A DNA stretch of 45,881 nt, taken from positions 1-45,881 of the forward strand of contig CAOKLO010000026.1 in the NCBI GenBank assembly GCA_948469375.1, read 5' to 3'. The DNA is from an uncultured bacterium (GTDB lineage: Bacteria; Bacillota; Clostridia; Oscillospirales; Oscillospiraceae). Positions 8,694-16,542 of the stretch are shown here, one piece after another. Every line of letters begins with the position of its first letter. Within the stretch, counting starts at the first letter, position 1. The notes below the pieces were generated by a model, which saw only the letters and a program-made list of their open reading frames with translations, made no database searches and had not been told where the DNA came from. The translations under genes were made by a program, and so were the position numbers.

Positions 8694-9878
8694 TTACCAT
8701 CTGTCGTCCTGGAAATACAGGTTGATATCCCCCATTCCGGTCTCAAGCTCCAGCTTGTAGTCACCCTTGCCTTTGCGCTCGACTTTGGCGCCGCGGCTGT
8801 CCTCGTTGACGATCACGGCGCCCATGCCGGTCTTGGCCTCGTAGTCCCAATCCTTTTCGTAGCCTTCTACCTGGGCCTCCACGGTGCCCATTCCGGTCTT
8901 TGCGTCGAACTCCACGCCGCTGTACGCCTCCGAAACGCCCAGGCTCACGTCGCCCATGCCGCTCTCCAGATCCACCTCGTCATGGGCGCGGACCTCATAG
9001 CACTCGATGTCGCCCAGGCCGGTCTCGGCTTCCAGCTTTCCCACCACCTCCAGGCTGCTGACAAAGACGTCCCCCAGGCCGGTCTTGACTTTCAGCTTTT
9101 CTATCTGCGCCCCATCAGGAACGGTGATAACCACATCCATGGCGCTGGCGTTGATCCCGAAGATGTTTTTGAAGTCGTCCCAGTTGGTGATGTTCACGTG
9201 GCCGGCCCCACCGTCGTCCCGGATCTTGAGCACGCCGTCATCAACCTCCCACTTCAGGCGGTAGCCCCCCAGGGTGGAGTCGGAGCTGATGAACAGGGTG
9301 TAATCCTTCCCTCCGGTCACCGTCACGTTGGCGATGCCGGCGTCCACATCGATCTCGTGGAAGGGCTCCAGATAACCGTCCTCCATGCTCCAGAAGCCTT
9401 CGCCTGCCATAATGTTTTCAGCCTCGGCAAATATGACGCCGGGCTCCATGCCGGAAATCGCTTCCGCCTGTATGTCCTGAATAGTAGCGGCATATTCCCC
9501 ACTATCCTCGGACACAGGATCCGCCCCCACAAATCTTCCCACGAAGCGCCCCACCTGGGACGCCGCCGAGGCTATGCTGACCACCATGAGCACCAGCACC
9601 GCCGCCGTGATTCCCGCCGCCAGCGTCCAGAATTTCCGTTTCCGTTTGGGGGGCGTCCAGCTGTTGGCCTGCTCCTGGGTCACATAGCCGCCCTCCACCG
9701 CCAGGCGGCAGGACAGCGCCCAGGGGTCGCCCAGCTCGGCCACCACCTGGGCCTCCCGCTCCGGCCCGGCCTCCTCAAAATATTCCGCGTAGTAGCGCAG
9801 GATATCCTGCCGTTCCCGCTCGGGCACCCAGCGAGCCAGCCCCTCCGCCAACTCAGCCAAATAGGTGATCTTGTCCAT
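8694..9878 (-). CDS. DUF1700-DUF4097 type membrane protein (toastrack repeats)
   Basis: About 394 residues. The N-terminal 75 residues resemble the DUF1700/HAAS domain that often partners PadR regulators (LARWVPERERQDILRYYAEYF). One transmembrane helix follows near 85-108. The extracytoplasmic part is a beta-repeat DUF4097 (toastrack) domain. Its most visible feature is a motif TG(L/M)G(D/T/A)(V/I), or the variant SGMGDV, recurring about every 20-25 residues (TGLGDV, TGLGDI, SGMGDV, TGMGTV, TGMGAV, TGMGDI), each one strand of a ladder. The ATG at 9878 sits 6 bases after AAGGAGG; the ATG at 9884 is too close to it. It overlaps the end of padR by 26 bases. Such pairs often act in envelope-stress sensing, but the signal is unknown. 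Confidence 0.85.
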   Translation of the reverse strand: MDKITYLAELAEGLARWVPERERQDILRYYAEYFEEAGPEREAQVVAELGDPWALSCRLAVEGGYVTQEQANSWTPPKRKRKFWTLAAGITAAVLVLMVVSIASAASQVGRFVGRFVGADPVSEDSGEYAATIQDIQAEAISGMEPGVIFAEAENIMAGEGFWSMEDGYLEPFHEIDVDAGIANVTVTGGKDYTLFISSDSTLGGYRLKWEVDDGVLKIRDDGGAGHVNITNWDDFKNIFGINASAMDVVITVPDGAQIEKLKVKTGLGDVFVSSLEVVGKLEAETGLGDIECYEVRAHDEVDLESGMGDVSLGVSEAYSGVEFDAKTGMGTVEAQVEGYEKDWDYEAKTGMGAVIVNEDSRGAKVERKGKGDYKLELETGMGDINLYFQDDRW

Positions 9879-10188
9879 GTCCATCCTCCTTCAAAATCCA
9901 ATCCACACCGTCCCGGAAGCGCACCCATTCCCCCCGAAGCTGGGTCAGGTAGCCCTGCCCGGGAGGCGTGATGGCATAATACCTCCGGTTGCGCCCCTGA
10001 TAGGGCCTGTCGTATACGGTAAGCAGCTGCTCCCTTTGCAGCCGCCGGAGCACCGGATACAAGGTGGACTCCGAGATGTCCAGCCGCTCCTTCACCTGCT
10101 GGGTGAGGACGTAGCCGTAAGCGTCCCCCCGGGACAGCACCGCCAGCACGCATCCGTCCAGCAGCTGGGTTCCCATTGCAAACGCCAT
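9853..10188 (-). CDS. PadR family transcriptional regulator
   Basis: A 111-residue PadR-type winged helix repressor. It shows the family pattern LLDGCVLAVLSRGDAYGYVL, then SESTLYPVLRRLQREQLL (recognition helix region), the wing GRNRRYYAITPPGQ and a C-terminal dimerisation helix. The ATG at 10188 follows AGGAGGG at ideal spacing; in-frame codons further upstream lack this. It is co-transcribed with and overlaps the DUF1700-DUF4097 gene. Its promoter carries nested palindromes (10207-10231), so autorepression is likely by analogy with other PadR proteins. The effector is unknown. Confidence 0.92.
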   Translation of the reverse strand: MAFAMGTQLLDGCVLAVLSRGDAYGYVLTQQVKERLDISESTLYPVLRRLQREQLLTVYDRPYQGRNRRYYAITPPGQGYLTQLRGEWVRFRDGVDWILKEDGHGQDHLFG

Positions 10189-10206
10189 GCCATCCCTCCT
10201 TTCGAG

Positions 10207-10239
10207 CAATATTGTATTTCATATAATATTGTCTGTCAA
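10207..10239 (-). promoter_or_regulatory. padR promoter with overlapping palindromic operator
   Basis: Minus strand TTGACA (10239-10234), a 17-base spacer and TACAAT (10216-10211). The palindrome CAATATTG at 10207-10214 overlaps the -10, and a second AATATTG lies at 10225-10231 in the spacer, together forming a 25-bp inverted repeat. This is where a dimeric PadR would block RNA polymerase. Confidence 0.8.
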
Positions 10240-10591
10240 TACAAAAAGAACCAGTTTTACAAATTCTTAAAAAATGTAAATCCCTCTCTAGCCTTGTGCC
10301 GGCGCTGCTCTTTCATCTAAAATAGCGTACATCATATTGTCGTCAGTCTTAAGCCGATCACGCGCGGGGCGGCTGAATTAAAACAGTCACCCCGCACTTG
10401 GCTATATTGATCCGTTTAATACAGCTTTATACCCACTTGTCCTATCGCCGGTAATCGTAATAAAATATGATTCACCAAAACGCGCTTCCCATGAGATAGG
10501 ATTTTCTATATATTGATTGTATAATATGAAGCCCAGTCCCAGTACAGCCGCGATTGCGGCCCGCAGCCGGACGTATACCTGGGACGAATGC
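10240..10591. other. Intergenic stretch without a supported gene
   Basis: About 350 bases, AT-richer than its surroundings. A 63-codon frame on the minus strand (10593-10402) has a hydrophobic stretch (IAAVLGLGFILYNQYI) and a protein-like end, but it would start with TTG inside the T-run of a terminator and has no ribosome site. It may be a gene fossil. Confidence 0.4.
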
Positions 10592-10619
10592 AAAAAGCGC
10601 TCCCCCGAAGGGGAGCGCT
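10592..10619 (-). terminator. Terminator of the mreB-family gene
   Basis: A perfect 10-bp stem, AGCGCTCCCC at 10596-10605 with GGGGAGCGCT at 10610-10619, and a CGAA loop. On the minus strand it is followed by TTTTT. It lies about 70 bases past the stop of the MreB-family gene. Confidence 0.9.
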
Positions 10620-10631
10620 GAAAGAATAGCA

Positions 10632-10673
10632 GTCTAAACGTTTCTTTTTCGCTTCCTTTCTCTTTTCAAAGAA
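10632..10673. repeat. Dispersed TTTCTTTT...CAAAGAA repeat, copy 1
   Basis: A pyrimidine-rich unit of 42 bases ending in TCTTTTCAAAGAA, nearly identical to 45765-45807. Its second half can fold as CCTTT-TCTTT against AAAGA-AAAGG. It sits directly after the stop of the mreB-family gene and before the terminator. Confidence 0.6.
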
Positions 10674-10685
10674 AAAGGAAGGCCT

Positions 10686-11708
10686 CTAATTCATCTGATT
10701 GCGCCGACCGATGTTCATGGTGCCGTCCTGCATATCGTTGACCCAGTCCAGACTGCGCCCGGTGCCGTGGGCCACGCAGGAGATGGCGTCGTCAGCCACA
10801 TAGGTTTCAATTCCCGTGTGGGACTCAATGAGCTTGTCAAAGCCCCACACCAGCGACCCGCCGCCGGTCATAATAATCCCGTTGCTGGAGATATCCGCCA
10901 CCAGCTCGGGGGGCGTGCGCTCCAGTACACCGTGGATAGCCTCCAGAATCCGGGAGCAGGGCTCCTCAAAGGCCTCGATCATCTCGCCGGAAGTGACGGA
11001 GAACACCCGGGGCAGGCCGGTCATAAGGCAGCGGCCCTTGACCTCCATGGAAATCTCCTCCGGCCGGGGGAACACGCAGCCGATGGTCATTTTCAGCTCC
11101 TCCGCCGTGCGGTCGCCGATGAGCACGTTGTGCCGCTTGCGGATGTACTTCACCACCGCCTCGCTGAAGGCGTCCCCCGCCACCTTGATGGAGGCGGACT
11201 CCACAATGCCGGACAGGGAGATCACAGCGATATCGGCGGTGCCGCCGCCGATGTCCACCACCATGTGGCCGTCTGGCTGGGTGATGTCCACGCCTGCGCC
11301 GATGGCTGCGGCCAGCGGCTCCTCAATAAGGTACACCCGTCGGGCCCCTGCCTGGATACCGGCGTCGATCACCGCGCGCTCCTCCACCTCCGTAATGCCG
11401 GAGGGCACGCAGATCACCACCCGGGGCTTGAAGAGGTGCACGGGGGCCACCTTGCGGATAAACTCCCGCAGCATCCGTTCGGTCATGTCGTAGTCGGAGA
11501 TGACACCGTCCCGCAGCGGCCGGATGGCCACAATATTCCCCGGGGTTTTACCCAGCATCTGCTGGGCCTCGGTGCCCACCTTCAGCAGCTTTCCGGTGTT
11601 TTTGTCCAGCGCCACCACCGACGGCTCGCGCAGTACAATCCCCTTATCCTTGATATAGACCAGCACGCTGGCGGTGCCCAAATCGATCCCGATATCCTTT
11701 GCAAACAT
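10686..11708 (-). CDS. MreB/Mbl family rod-shape actin homologue
   Basis: A 340-residue bacterial actin. It polymerises under the membrane and guides lateral wall synthesis. Phosphate-1 loop GIDLGTASVLVYIKDKGIVL is at residues 7-26; VVDIGGGTADIAVISL (phosphate-2) and MTGGGSLVWGFDKLI (adenosine motif) follow. The ATG at 11708 follows AGGAG and matches the usual N-terminus; in-frame codons upstream lack support. It stands alone rather than with mreC/mreD, so it is probably an Mbl- or MreBH-like paralogue rather than MreB of the mreBCD operon. The promoter is at 11815-11843 and the terminator at 10592-10619. Confidence 0.94.
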   Translation of the reverse strand: MFAKDIGIDLGTASVLVYIKDKGIVLREPSVVALDKNTGKLLKVGTEAQQMLGKTPGNIVAIRPLRDGVISDYDMTERMLREFIRKVAPVHLFKPRVVICVPSGITEVEERAVIDAGIQAGARRVYLIEEPLAAAIGAGVDITQPDGHMVVDIGGGTADIAVISLSGIVESASIKVAGDAFSEAVVKYIRKRHNVLIGDRTAEELKMTIGCVFPRPEEISMEVKGRCLMTGLPRVFSVTSGEMIEAFEEPCSRILEAIHGVLERTPPELVADISSNGIIMTGGGSLVWGFDKLIESHTGIETYVADDAISCVAHGTGRSLDWVNDMQDGTMNIGRRNQMN

Positions 11709-11814
11709 AGTATTCACTCCTGTATATATACTGCGCCGGGCCCCGCCTGTGGGAAGTCTGCCCAAAAAGCGCTTTCAATAGTCATGTAAAACCCCACTAT
11801 GAGTATACTTGTTA

Positions 11815-11843
11815 ATCATACTAAACAATCCTTCATTTTGCAA
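11815..11843 (-). promoter_or_regulatory. Sigma-A promoter of the mreB-family gene
   Basis: Minus strand TTGCAA (11843-11838), a 17-base spacer and TATGAT (11820-11815). The leader would be about 100 bases long. Confidence 0.75.
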
Positions 11844-11920
11844 GCCCTTTTCCCTTGAATCCCCCTTAATTTTTCCATAAGGTTTTGTCTTCCACCCCGC
11901 TGTTCTCAGGCAAACACGCT

Positions 11921-12365
11921 AAAAAAGCACGTTCCCTGCTGGAACGCGCCAAACGCGGCCCCCGCGAAAGCGTTCCTCAGCCTTCCTGGGGAGAGGAAAA
12001 GGAACGGAACGGGCGGAGCTCTCTCCGCAGGGGGAAGCGGAGCAGAGCCGGGTTTCTTCTGACGACACTTAGCCCCCAGCCGTCCTACATCCGCGGCTGG
12101 GGGCTTACTTCTGGTTTTGATTGTCCAAGGGCCTGTACCTTCACTTTCTTCCGAACGCTTCGGATGGACTTGCGTTGGGGTTCCGCCTGAAACTGTTGTC
12201 TCCCTGTTTCCTCAAACAATGGTAGGCTTCAGACTGAATCTGGCTTCCGCCGCTTTGATTAAGCATGTTTGGAACGAGCCGAGGCTTCGTTTCACTTTGC
12301 GTCTCCCAATCGCAGAAAGAGTGGTGCGTTCTACGTTAATACATTGGACTCACCTTTTCCTTTCT
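11921..12365 (-). ncRNA. Candidate structured non-coding RNA, class not recognised
   Basis: No credible protein gene lies in this 450-base gap, but it looks like an RNA gene on the minus strand. A near-perfect promoter (12372-12400) should start a transcript near 12365. A small stem (CGTTCC/GGAACG, 11930-11946) followed three bases later by T6 (11926-11921) could end it. In between are many local helices: CCAAT pairing with ATTGG across a CGCA/TGCG hairpin (about 12350-12300), AACGA-GCC/GGC-TCGTT (about 12290), TTCAG-T-CTGAA (about 12235), CCGAA/TTCGG (about 12160), an 11-bp GCCCCCAGCCG/CGGCTGGGGGC stem (12072-12104) and CTCCGC/GCGGAG. I see no conserved core of RNase P RNA, tmRNA, SRP RNA or 6S RNA. 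A 27-codon frame starting GTGAAACGAAGC near 12295 is the only small peptide with a possible ribosome site. Confidence 0.5.
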
Positions 12366-12371
12366 GTCTGT

Positions 12372-12400
12372 ATTGTACGATAAACGCTCCAATTTGTCAA
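12372..12400 (-). promoter_or_regulatory. Strong sigma-A promoter upstream of the candidate RNA
   Basis: Minus strand TTGACA (12400-12395), a 17-base spacer and TACAAT (12377-12372). It is one of the best promoters in the window, yet no protein gene follows for 650 bases. Confidence 0.85.
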
Positions 12401-12433
12401 CAGTTTTTATGAAACTTTTTCAATTTAATTTTA

Positions 12434-12459
12434 CCGGCCCCGCCTGAAGGCGGAGCCGG
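12434..12459 (-). terminator. Hairpin ending the particle gene cluster
   Basis: An 11-bp stem, 12434-12444 with 12449-12459 (CCGGC, one G-T wobble, CCGCC type), closed by a four-base loop. It lies seven bases past the stop of the last cluster gene. The downstream minus-strand sequence is AT-rich but not a pure T-run, so termination may be partial. Confidence 0.65.
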
Positions 12460-12465
12460 CATTTC

Positions 12466-13059
12466 TCACCAGATGTCGTCCAGGTATCCGTCGTTTTCAA
12501 TAGCCAGCCCGTACCAGCTCAGCCCCGCATCCGCCGCGTCCCCAAAGGTGGGATGCCGTCCGGCCACCATGGCCCAGGTATTATACCAGAACACATAGGT
12601 AATATCCAAATGGCTGGGCAGAATCTCCTCGATGATGACCCGCAGCTGGTCGAATCCCTCCGGAATACCCGCCACATCGGGAAAATACACCTTCACATAA
12701 TTGGGCTGCTCCGTCTCCTCCGCCCTGGCATTGATCCCGCAGCCCCGCAGGGTATCATTGATGGCCTCAAGGGTAAAGCTGTCGCCGCTGATGCGCAGCA
12801 GCGCGGCCAGCGCCGCCCGCCGCTGTCCCACCGTGGTGCACACCGGCCGGTAGGGCAGCAGCGCCTCAATCCGTTCCAGCCCGAAATTCTCAGCTGTGAC
12901 CAGGCTCATCTCCCGGGCGGTATCCTCCAGCTCCTGCGCTCCCCCCTCCAGCTCCGCGCCATAGGCGGCCAGCTCCCCCCGGTTGACGGCGCCGGGCCGC
13001 AGATCATACACCCCCAGCGGCTGGAGCAGGTTCACCAGGCACTCCTCAAACCTCACCAT
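12466..13059 (-). CDS. Baseplate protein, gpI/XkdU (YmfQ, DUF2313) family
   Basis: A 197-residue protein similar to XkdU/YmfQ, the wedge protein that joins the baseplate to its periphery and usually to the fibres. Recognisable parts are the N-terminal LLQPLGVYDL, the middle LPYRPVCTTVGQRRAALAAL and GDSFTLEAINDTLRGCGI, and VYFPDVAGIP followed by EEILPSHLDITYVFW near the end. It begins inside the preceding J-type gene (14 bases of overlap). In most PBSX-like phages the tail-fibre gene follows immediately. Here the next feature is a hairpin and an RNA-like region, so nothing obvious binds a host receptor. Confidence 0.85.
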   Translation of the reverse strand: MVRFEECLVNLLQPLGVYDLRPGAVNRGELAAYGAELEGGAQELEDTAREMSLVTAENFGLERIEALLPYRPVCTTVGQRRAALAALLRISGDSFTLEAINDTLRGCGINARAEETEQPNYVKVYFPDVAGIPEGFDQLRVIIEEILPSHLDITYVFWYNTWAMVAGRHPTFGDAADAGLSWYGLAIENDGYLDDIW

Positions 13060-14179
13060 CCACGCCGCCTTCCTCCGCCGTATCGTCGGTCTCGCTTCCG
13101 GACGGACCGCGCTCCTTCCCGCTATCCGCGCCGTTGACGATGGTCCTCTCTCCCAGCACCGGCAGCGTGATATTGCTCAAAGGCAGGTCCTCCGCTGGAC
13201 TGACCAGCTGGCAATTGGCCACCCCGTCCACGCCGTAGATCAGCGAGATCAGCTGTGCCCTGGGCAGCGGCTGGCCCAGCCGCTCCCCGTTGAACCAGTC
13301 CTCCAGCCTGTCCCGCACCGCCTGCGCTACCTTGTCAAAGTCCCACGCATCCTTTGCCCACAGCTTGACAGCCACATCCACCGTTTCCACCGCAGGCGGC
13401 AGCACCTTCACATCACAGGCGATCTCCCGCACCCGGTCAAAATGCGCCTGGAGCGCATCCAGCAATTTCTGGTCCGGCGCCCCTCCCTGGGCGGCCGGCA
13501 CCACATCCACCGTGCCCACCCCCCGGTTTCGGGGCAGCACCGTCACCGCCGCCACTGCGTCAAATGACATGGCCGCCTGACGGTAAAACGCGTTGTTGGC
13601 CCCATTGGCCAGCCGCTGGAAGGTGGCCAACACCCGGACCCGCAGCTCCTCGTCGCTCTCCGCGTCCTGCCCGTTGGACAGCGCCTCCGGATTGGCGCAG
13701 GCCACCACTCCTATGGGCGGCATCGCCATATACACGATGGTCCCCTGTCCCACGTTGCCCGCCGCCCCGGCCTCCACCGCCGTCACGGGCGCCTCGCAAT
13801 ACGCCTCTCCCGCCGGAATGATCCCGCTCCGGTCGGTGATAAACCGCACGCCGCCCGCCGTCATGCACACGGTGCCCTGGGGCACCTGGGTATCCGCCTC
13901 CCTGGCCTCACCCACATAAAACCGCACCGTTCCCGCAGCGCAAGCGGCCCCTCTCCGGGTCACCCCCCGCAGTTTCGCGTGCTTGTCCAAGTCCTCTCCC
14001 AGAGCCGTCTGGGGGAAGCACTGCCGCCGGGTCCACTCCGCCTGGACATACAGGCTGTAAATCTGCGCCGCCACGGCGTAAAACCGCACCGCCAGCTCGC
14101 TGCTTCCTCCCGCGGTCTGGCCGGTCTGGGCCTGGAATTCCGAGGCCAGCCCCTGATAAATCTCCTCAAGCGTCATCAA
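13046..14179 (-). CDS. Baseplate J family protein (XkdT-like)
   Basis: A 377-residue homologue of gpJ/XkdT, the main wedge component that closes the baseplate ring. Signatures include the N-terminal SELAVRFYAVAAQIYSLYVQ, the beta-rich GTVRFYVGEAREADTQVPQG and FITDRSGIIPAGEAYCEAPV, and VDVVPAAQGGAPDQKLLDAL further on. The C-terminal 30 residues are charged and low in complexity, which is unusual and may be a local extension. It sits between the gp25-like and gpI-like genes, the canonical W-J-I order. Confidence 0.9.
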   Translation of the reverse strand: MMTLEEIYQGLASEFQAQTGQTAGGSSELAVRFYAVAAQIYSLYVQAEWTRRQCFPQTALGEDLDKHAKLRGVTRRGAACAAGTVRFYVGEAREADTQVPQGTVCMTAGGVRFITDRSGIIPAGEAYCEAPVTAVEAGAAGNVGQGTIVYMAMPPIGVVACANPEALSNGQDAESDEELRVRVLATFQRLANGANNAFYRQAAMSFDAVAAVTVLPRNRGVGTVDVVPAAQGGAPDQKLLDALQAHFDRVREIACDVKVLPPAVETVDVAVKLWAKDAWDFDKVAQAVRDRLEDWFNGERLGQPLPRAQLISLIYGVDGVANCQLVSPAEDLPLSNITLPVLGERTIVNGADSGKERGPSGSETDDTAEEGGVDGEV

Positions 14180-14183
14180 CGTA

Positions 14184-14540
14184 TCATTCCTCCAACTGCG
14201 CCGTCACCAACAGCGCTTCCCCCCGCCACAGCAGCTCCACCGACACCATCAGCGCATCCCGCTCCTGCCGCACCGCCGCTCCGGTAACGGTCACATCCTC
14301 CAAGCCGTCCAGCGCCTCCACGGCAAACTGCCTGGCCAGCACCTCCCAGGCGGAGGGCTTCTCCCGTCTCAGCTCTCCCATCCGGCTGCCCAGATCCGGC
14401 AAAAAGGAGAAGCTCCCCCGCTGGGCCGTCAGCCGGAACAGCGCCTCATTCAGCAGGGCCTCCCCGTCCTGCACCACCGCCACGCCGCCGTTCCCGTCGG
14501 CCACATAATCCCTGTTTTTCAACAGCAGGCTCATCTTCAC
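14184..14540 (-). CDS. Baseplate wedge protein, gpW/gp25 family (XkdS-like)
   Basis: A 118-residue protein of the T4 gp25/P2 gpW family, the conserved core of contractile baseplates, which triggers sheath assembly. The family pattern NEALFRLTAQRGSFSFLPDL, followed by GSRM, is clear; in gp25 this region carries the conserved acidic and arginine residues contacting the sheath. Length and position before the J-type gene are as expected. Confidence 0.88.
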   Translation of the reverse strand: MKMSLLLKNRDYVADGNGGVAVVQDGEALLNEALFRLTAQRGSFSFLPDLGSRMGELRREKPSAWEVLARQFAVEALDGLEDVTVTGAAVRQERDALMVSVELLWRGEALLVTAQLEE

Positions 14541-14547
14541 CGTCTCC

Positions 14548-14982
14548 CTATCCCAATAGCATCAGCACAATCCGTATAATCAGCTCCTCCAGCGTCTCAT
14601 CCTTGACATAGACCTGCCCTTCCAGCCGTATGTTTTCCGCTTCGATCACCGCGTCGGCCCCCGCCTTGACCGTCACGCCCTCTCCCTCCAGGGCAGTACG
14701 TTTCCCTTGGAGCCGCAGGCTTTTTGCCTCCACCGTCACCGCGTCGGGCACGTCTCCGTCCTGTCTGGCCCCCGCCACACAGGGGATCTCCCCCTTCCCC
14801 TGAATGACCAGCACCCGCTGCCCCACCTTGGGGGTCCAGCGGTAACCCGCCGGGGAATAGACCTGCAAGCCCCTGCGCTCACAGTCCAGCAGCGCCGCCG
14901 TCTCCCCGCCGCTCATGGTGATGACGCCCACCTGGCCCTCGCCCTGCTCTGTGGGCCGCTTCTGCTGACCGCTCAGCCACAT
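14548..14982 (-). CDS. Baseplate spike, gpV/XkdR-like
   Basis: A 144-residue protein with an N-terminal OB-fold-like half (GQVGVITMSGGETAALLDCE, VGQRVLVIQGKGEIPC) and a C-terminal half made of short alternating strands (AVTVEAKSLRLQGKRTALEG and on to IRLEGQVYV). That half looks like a triple-stranded beta-helix needle, the membrane-piercing tip of contractile tails. It is short compared with P2 gpV (about 211 residues). It ends in a hydrophobic LIIRIVLMLLG rather than the metal-binding HxH tip seen in many spikes, which is a little odd. Position between hub and gp25 supports the call. Confidence 0.7.
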   Translation of the reverse strand: MWLSGQQKRPTEQGEGQVGVITMSGGETAALLDCERRGLQVYSPAGYRWTPKVGQRVLVIQGKGEIPCVAGARQDGDVPDAVTVEAKSLRLQGKRTALEGEGVTVKAGADAVIEAENIRLEGQVYVKDETLEELIIRIVLMLLG

Positions 14983-14995
14983 ACCACACCCCTCC

Positions 14996-15949
14996 TCAAA
15001 TCATCGCGTCCACCTCGCCCAGCACCAAGGTAGTCGTCAGGCCCTCGCTGCCGCAGGACACCTCGGTCTGTGCCGCCCGATACCGCCCATTTGCCCCGCA
15101 GCCCTGCAGCTCCACCGACACCAGCTGTCCCGGCCAGGCCAAAAACGCCCCGGCCACGGTGATCCTCATCCGCACCCGCTCCCGACGGGCGGCCCGCAGC
15201 TGGTAGTCGGCATTGTACCGCATGGCGGCCGTCCCGGTGGTATTGGGGACCGTAATAATTTTTCGCGCCCGTCCGCCCTCCGCCAGGAATTGACTGTCCG
15301 ACACCCACTGGGTCCCCGTGGAGGTCCGCCGCCGCACCGCCACCTGGCTGAGCGCCCCATGCCGCTCGTCCCGGTACTCCCAGCCGGTCACCGGGTCCGA
15401 ATCCCGGACCCGCAGCTCCTCCCCGTCCCCAGGCGGGTCCAGCACCAGCCGTCCCATCCGGTCGAACCGGGGCACCACCCCGCCGTAATAGCAGGCATAC
15501 CGCCGCACCACGCTCCACTCGCTCTCTCCGCTGGACACCGTAAACCCGGTCACGGCGGGCAGCCCGCCGCCGCCCACCGCCGTCACGCCATAGGGCGCCA
15601 CATGGCCCCCCACGATATCCGCCCGGGTGGCCCTCTGATATTCCGCAGGCAAGGCCTCATTGTCCAGCAGCAGCGCCGCCATTCCCCGTCCGGACAGCTC
15701 CAGATACAGCCCGTCCTTCCCGCAGGTCACGGCATACTCGTCCACCACTCCGGTGAACACCCGCTGGCTCTCCCACTGAGCATAAAACCGGCAGGCGGCG
15801 GACAGCGCCCGCTCCTGCCCCCGTTCCCACAGGCACCGCAGAAAAAAGCTGTCACAGGGCGTGTCGGTCCCATAGCAGAACTTCCAGCCGGTCACGGTCG
15901 GCAGCTCCAGCTCCCCGCCGTTCCCCAGCCTCACCCAGCATTTTATCAT
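14996..15949 (-). CDS. Baseplate hub protein (XkdQ/gpD-like)
   Basis: A 317-residue protein matching XkdQ of PBSX-type tails, the hub that links tube end to spike (gp27/gpD fold). Seen are an N-terminal beta domain with WKFCYGTDTPCDSFFLRCLW, the Gly-rich VYFTG-like exchange of the hub barrel (QRVFTGVVDEYAV) and LSGRGMAALLLDNEA, all typical of this family. It starts in the ATGA overlap with the LysM gene upstream. No separate tail lysozyme domain is present. Confidence 0.82.
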   Translation of the reverse strand: MIKCWVRLGNGGELELPTVTGWKFCYGTDTPCDSFFLRCLWERGQERALSAACRFYAQWESQRVFTGVVDEYAVTCGKDGLYLELSGRGMAALLLDNEALPAEYQRATRADIVGGHVAPYGVTAVGGGGLPAVTGFTVSSGESEWSVVRRYACYYGGVVPRFDRMGRLVLDPPGDGEELRVRDSDPVTGWEYRDERHGALSQVAVRRRTSTGTQWVSDSQFLAEGGRARKIITVPNTTGTAAMRYNADYQLRAARRERVRMRITVAGAFLAWPGQLVSVELQGCGANGRYRAAQTEVSCGSEGLTTTLVLGEVDAMI

Positions 15950-16530
15950 ATGATCCTCACCTTCTGTCCCGGATAGATCAGGTTCGGATTTCGGATGGAC
16001 GGATTCAGCTCAATGATCCGGCTCAGCGCCACCCCATAGCGCCTGGACAGCTCCCACAGGGTATCCCCCCGGGCCACCGTGTGATACTGTCCCTGCCCGC
16101 TCTCCTCCGTCTCCGCTTCCCCGGCGGTCCCATCCGCCTCCTGAATGGGCCGGGCGGACAGCCGCACCGTTCCAGCGCCGCCCTCCACCTCCCAGAACTC
16201 AAAGGAGTAGGCCACATAGTCCCGCCGGGGCATCTGCCGCAGCTCCAGCCCCGCAAACCACGCCGTGGTGGTCATCCACACCGGATGGACCAGCACCCCC
16301 GGCGTCTCCTCATAGAACACGGTGGCCAACTGCTTAAACAGCTCGTAGGCATTCTCCCCTACGAACTCCCCCTCTCCCTTAAGCACCCGCCTGGTCTGCC
16401 CCAGGCTTTGCAGATAATGCAGCCCAAAGGGGATTTTATGGGTGGCCAGCTTTCTCTCAAAGGCGATGGAATACACCCTGGGGTTGTGGGGCCACACAAA
16501 ATTCTTAAACCGCATGGGCACAAGGATCAC
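15946..16530 (-). CDS. LysM-domain baseplate protein (XkdP-like)
   Basis: A 194-residue protein with an N-terminal domain of the XkdP/gp53 type (VWPHNPRVYSIAFERKLATH, ELRQMPRRDYVAYSFEFWE). The C-terminal LysM domain, about 145-194, runs from YHTVARGDTLWELSRRYGVA to PNLIYPGQKVRII. In contractile tails this protein bridges tube, hub and spike rather than binding peptidoglycan. GTG start at 16530. In PBSX it directly follows the tape-measure gene, which fixes the tape-measure slot to the small gene upstream. Confidence 0.85.
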   Translation of the reverse strand: MILVPMRFKNFVWPHNPRVYSIAFERKLATHKIPFGLHYLQSLGQTRRVLKGEGEFVGENAYELFKQLATVFYEETPGVLVHPVWMTTTAWFAGLELRQMPRRDYVAYSFEFWEVEGGAGTVRLSARPIQEADGTAGEAETEESGQGQYHTVARGDTLWELSRRYGVALSRIIELNPSIRNPNLIYPGQKVRII

Positions 16531-16542
16531 AGCGTCACCCCC

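Noticed and set aside
11921-12365. RNase P RNA, tmRNA, SRP RNA or 6S RNA
   Set aside because: The conserved core sequences of RNase P, tmRNA and SRP RNA are absent, and length and fold do not fit 6S RNA.
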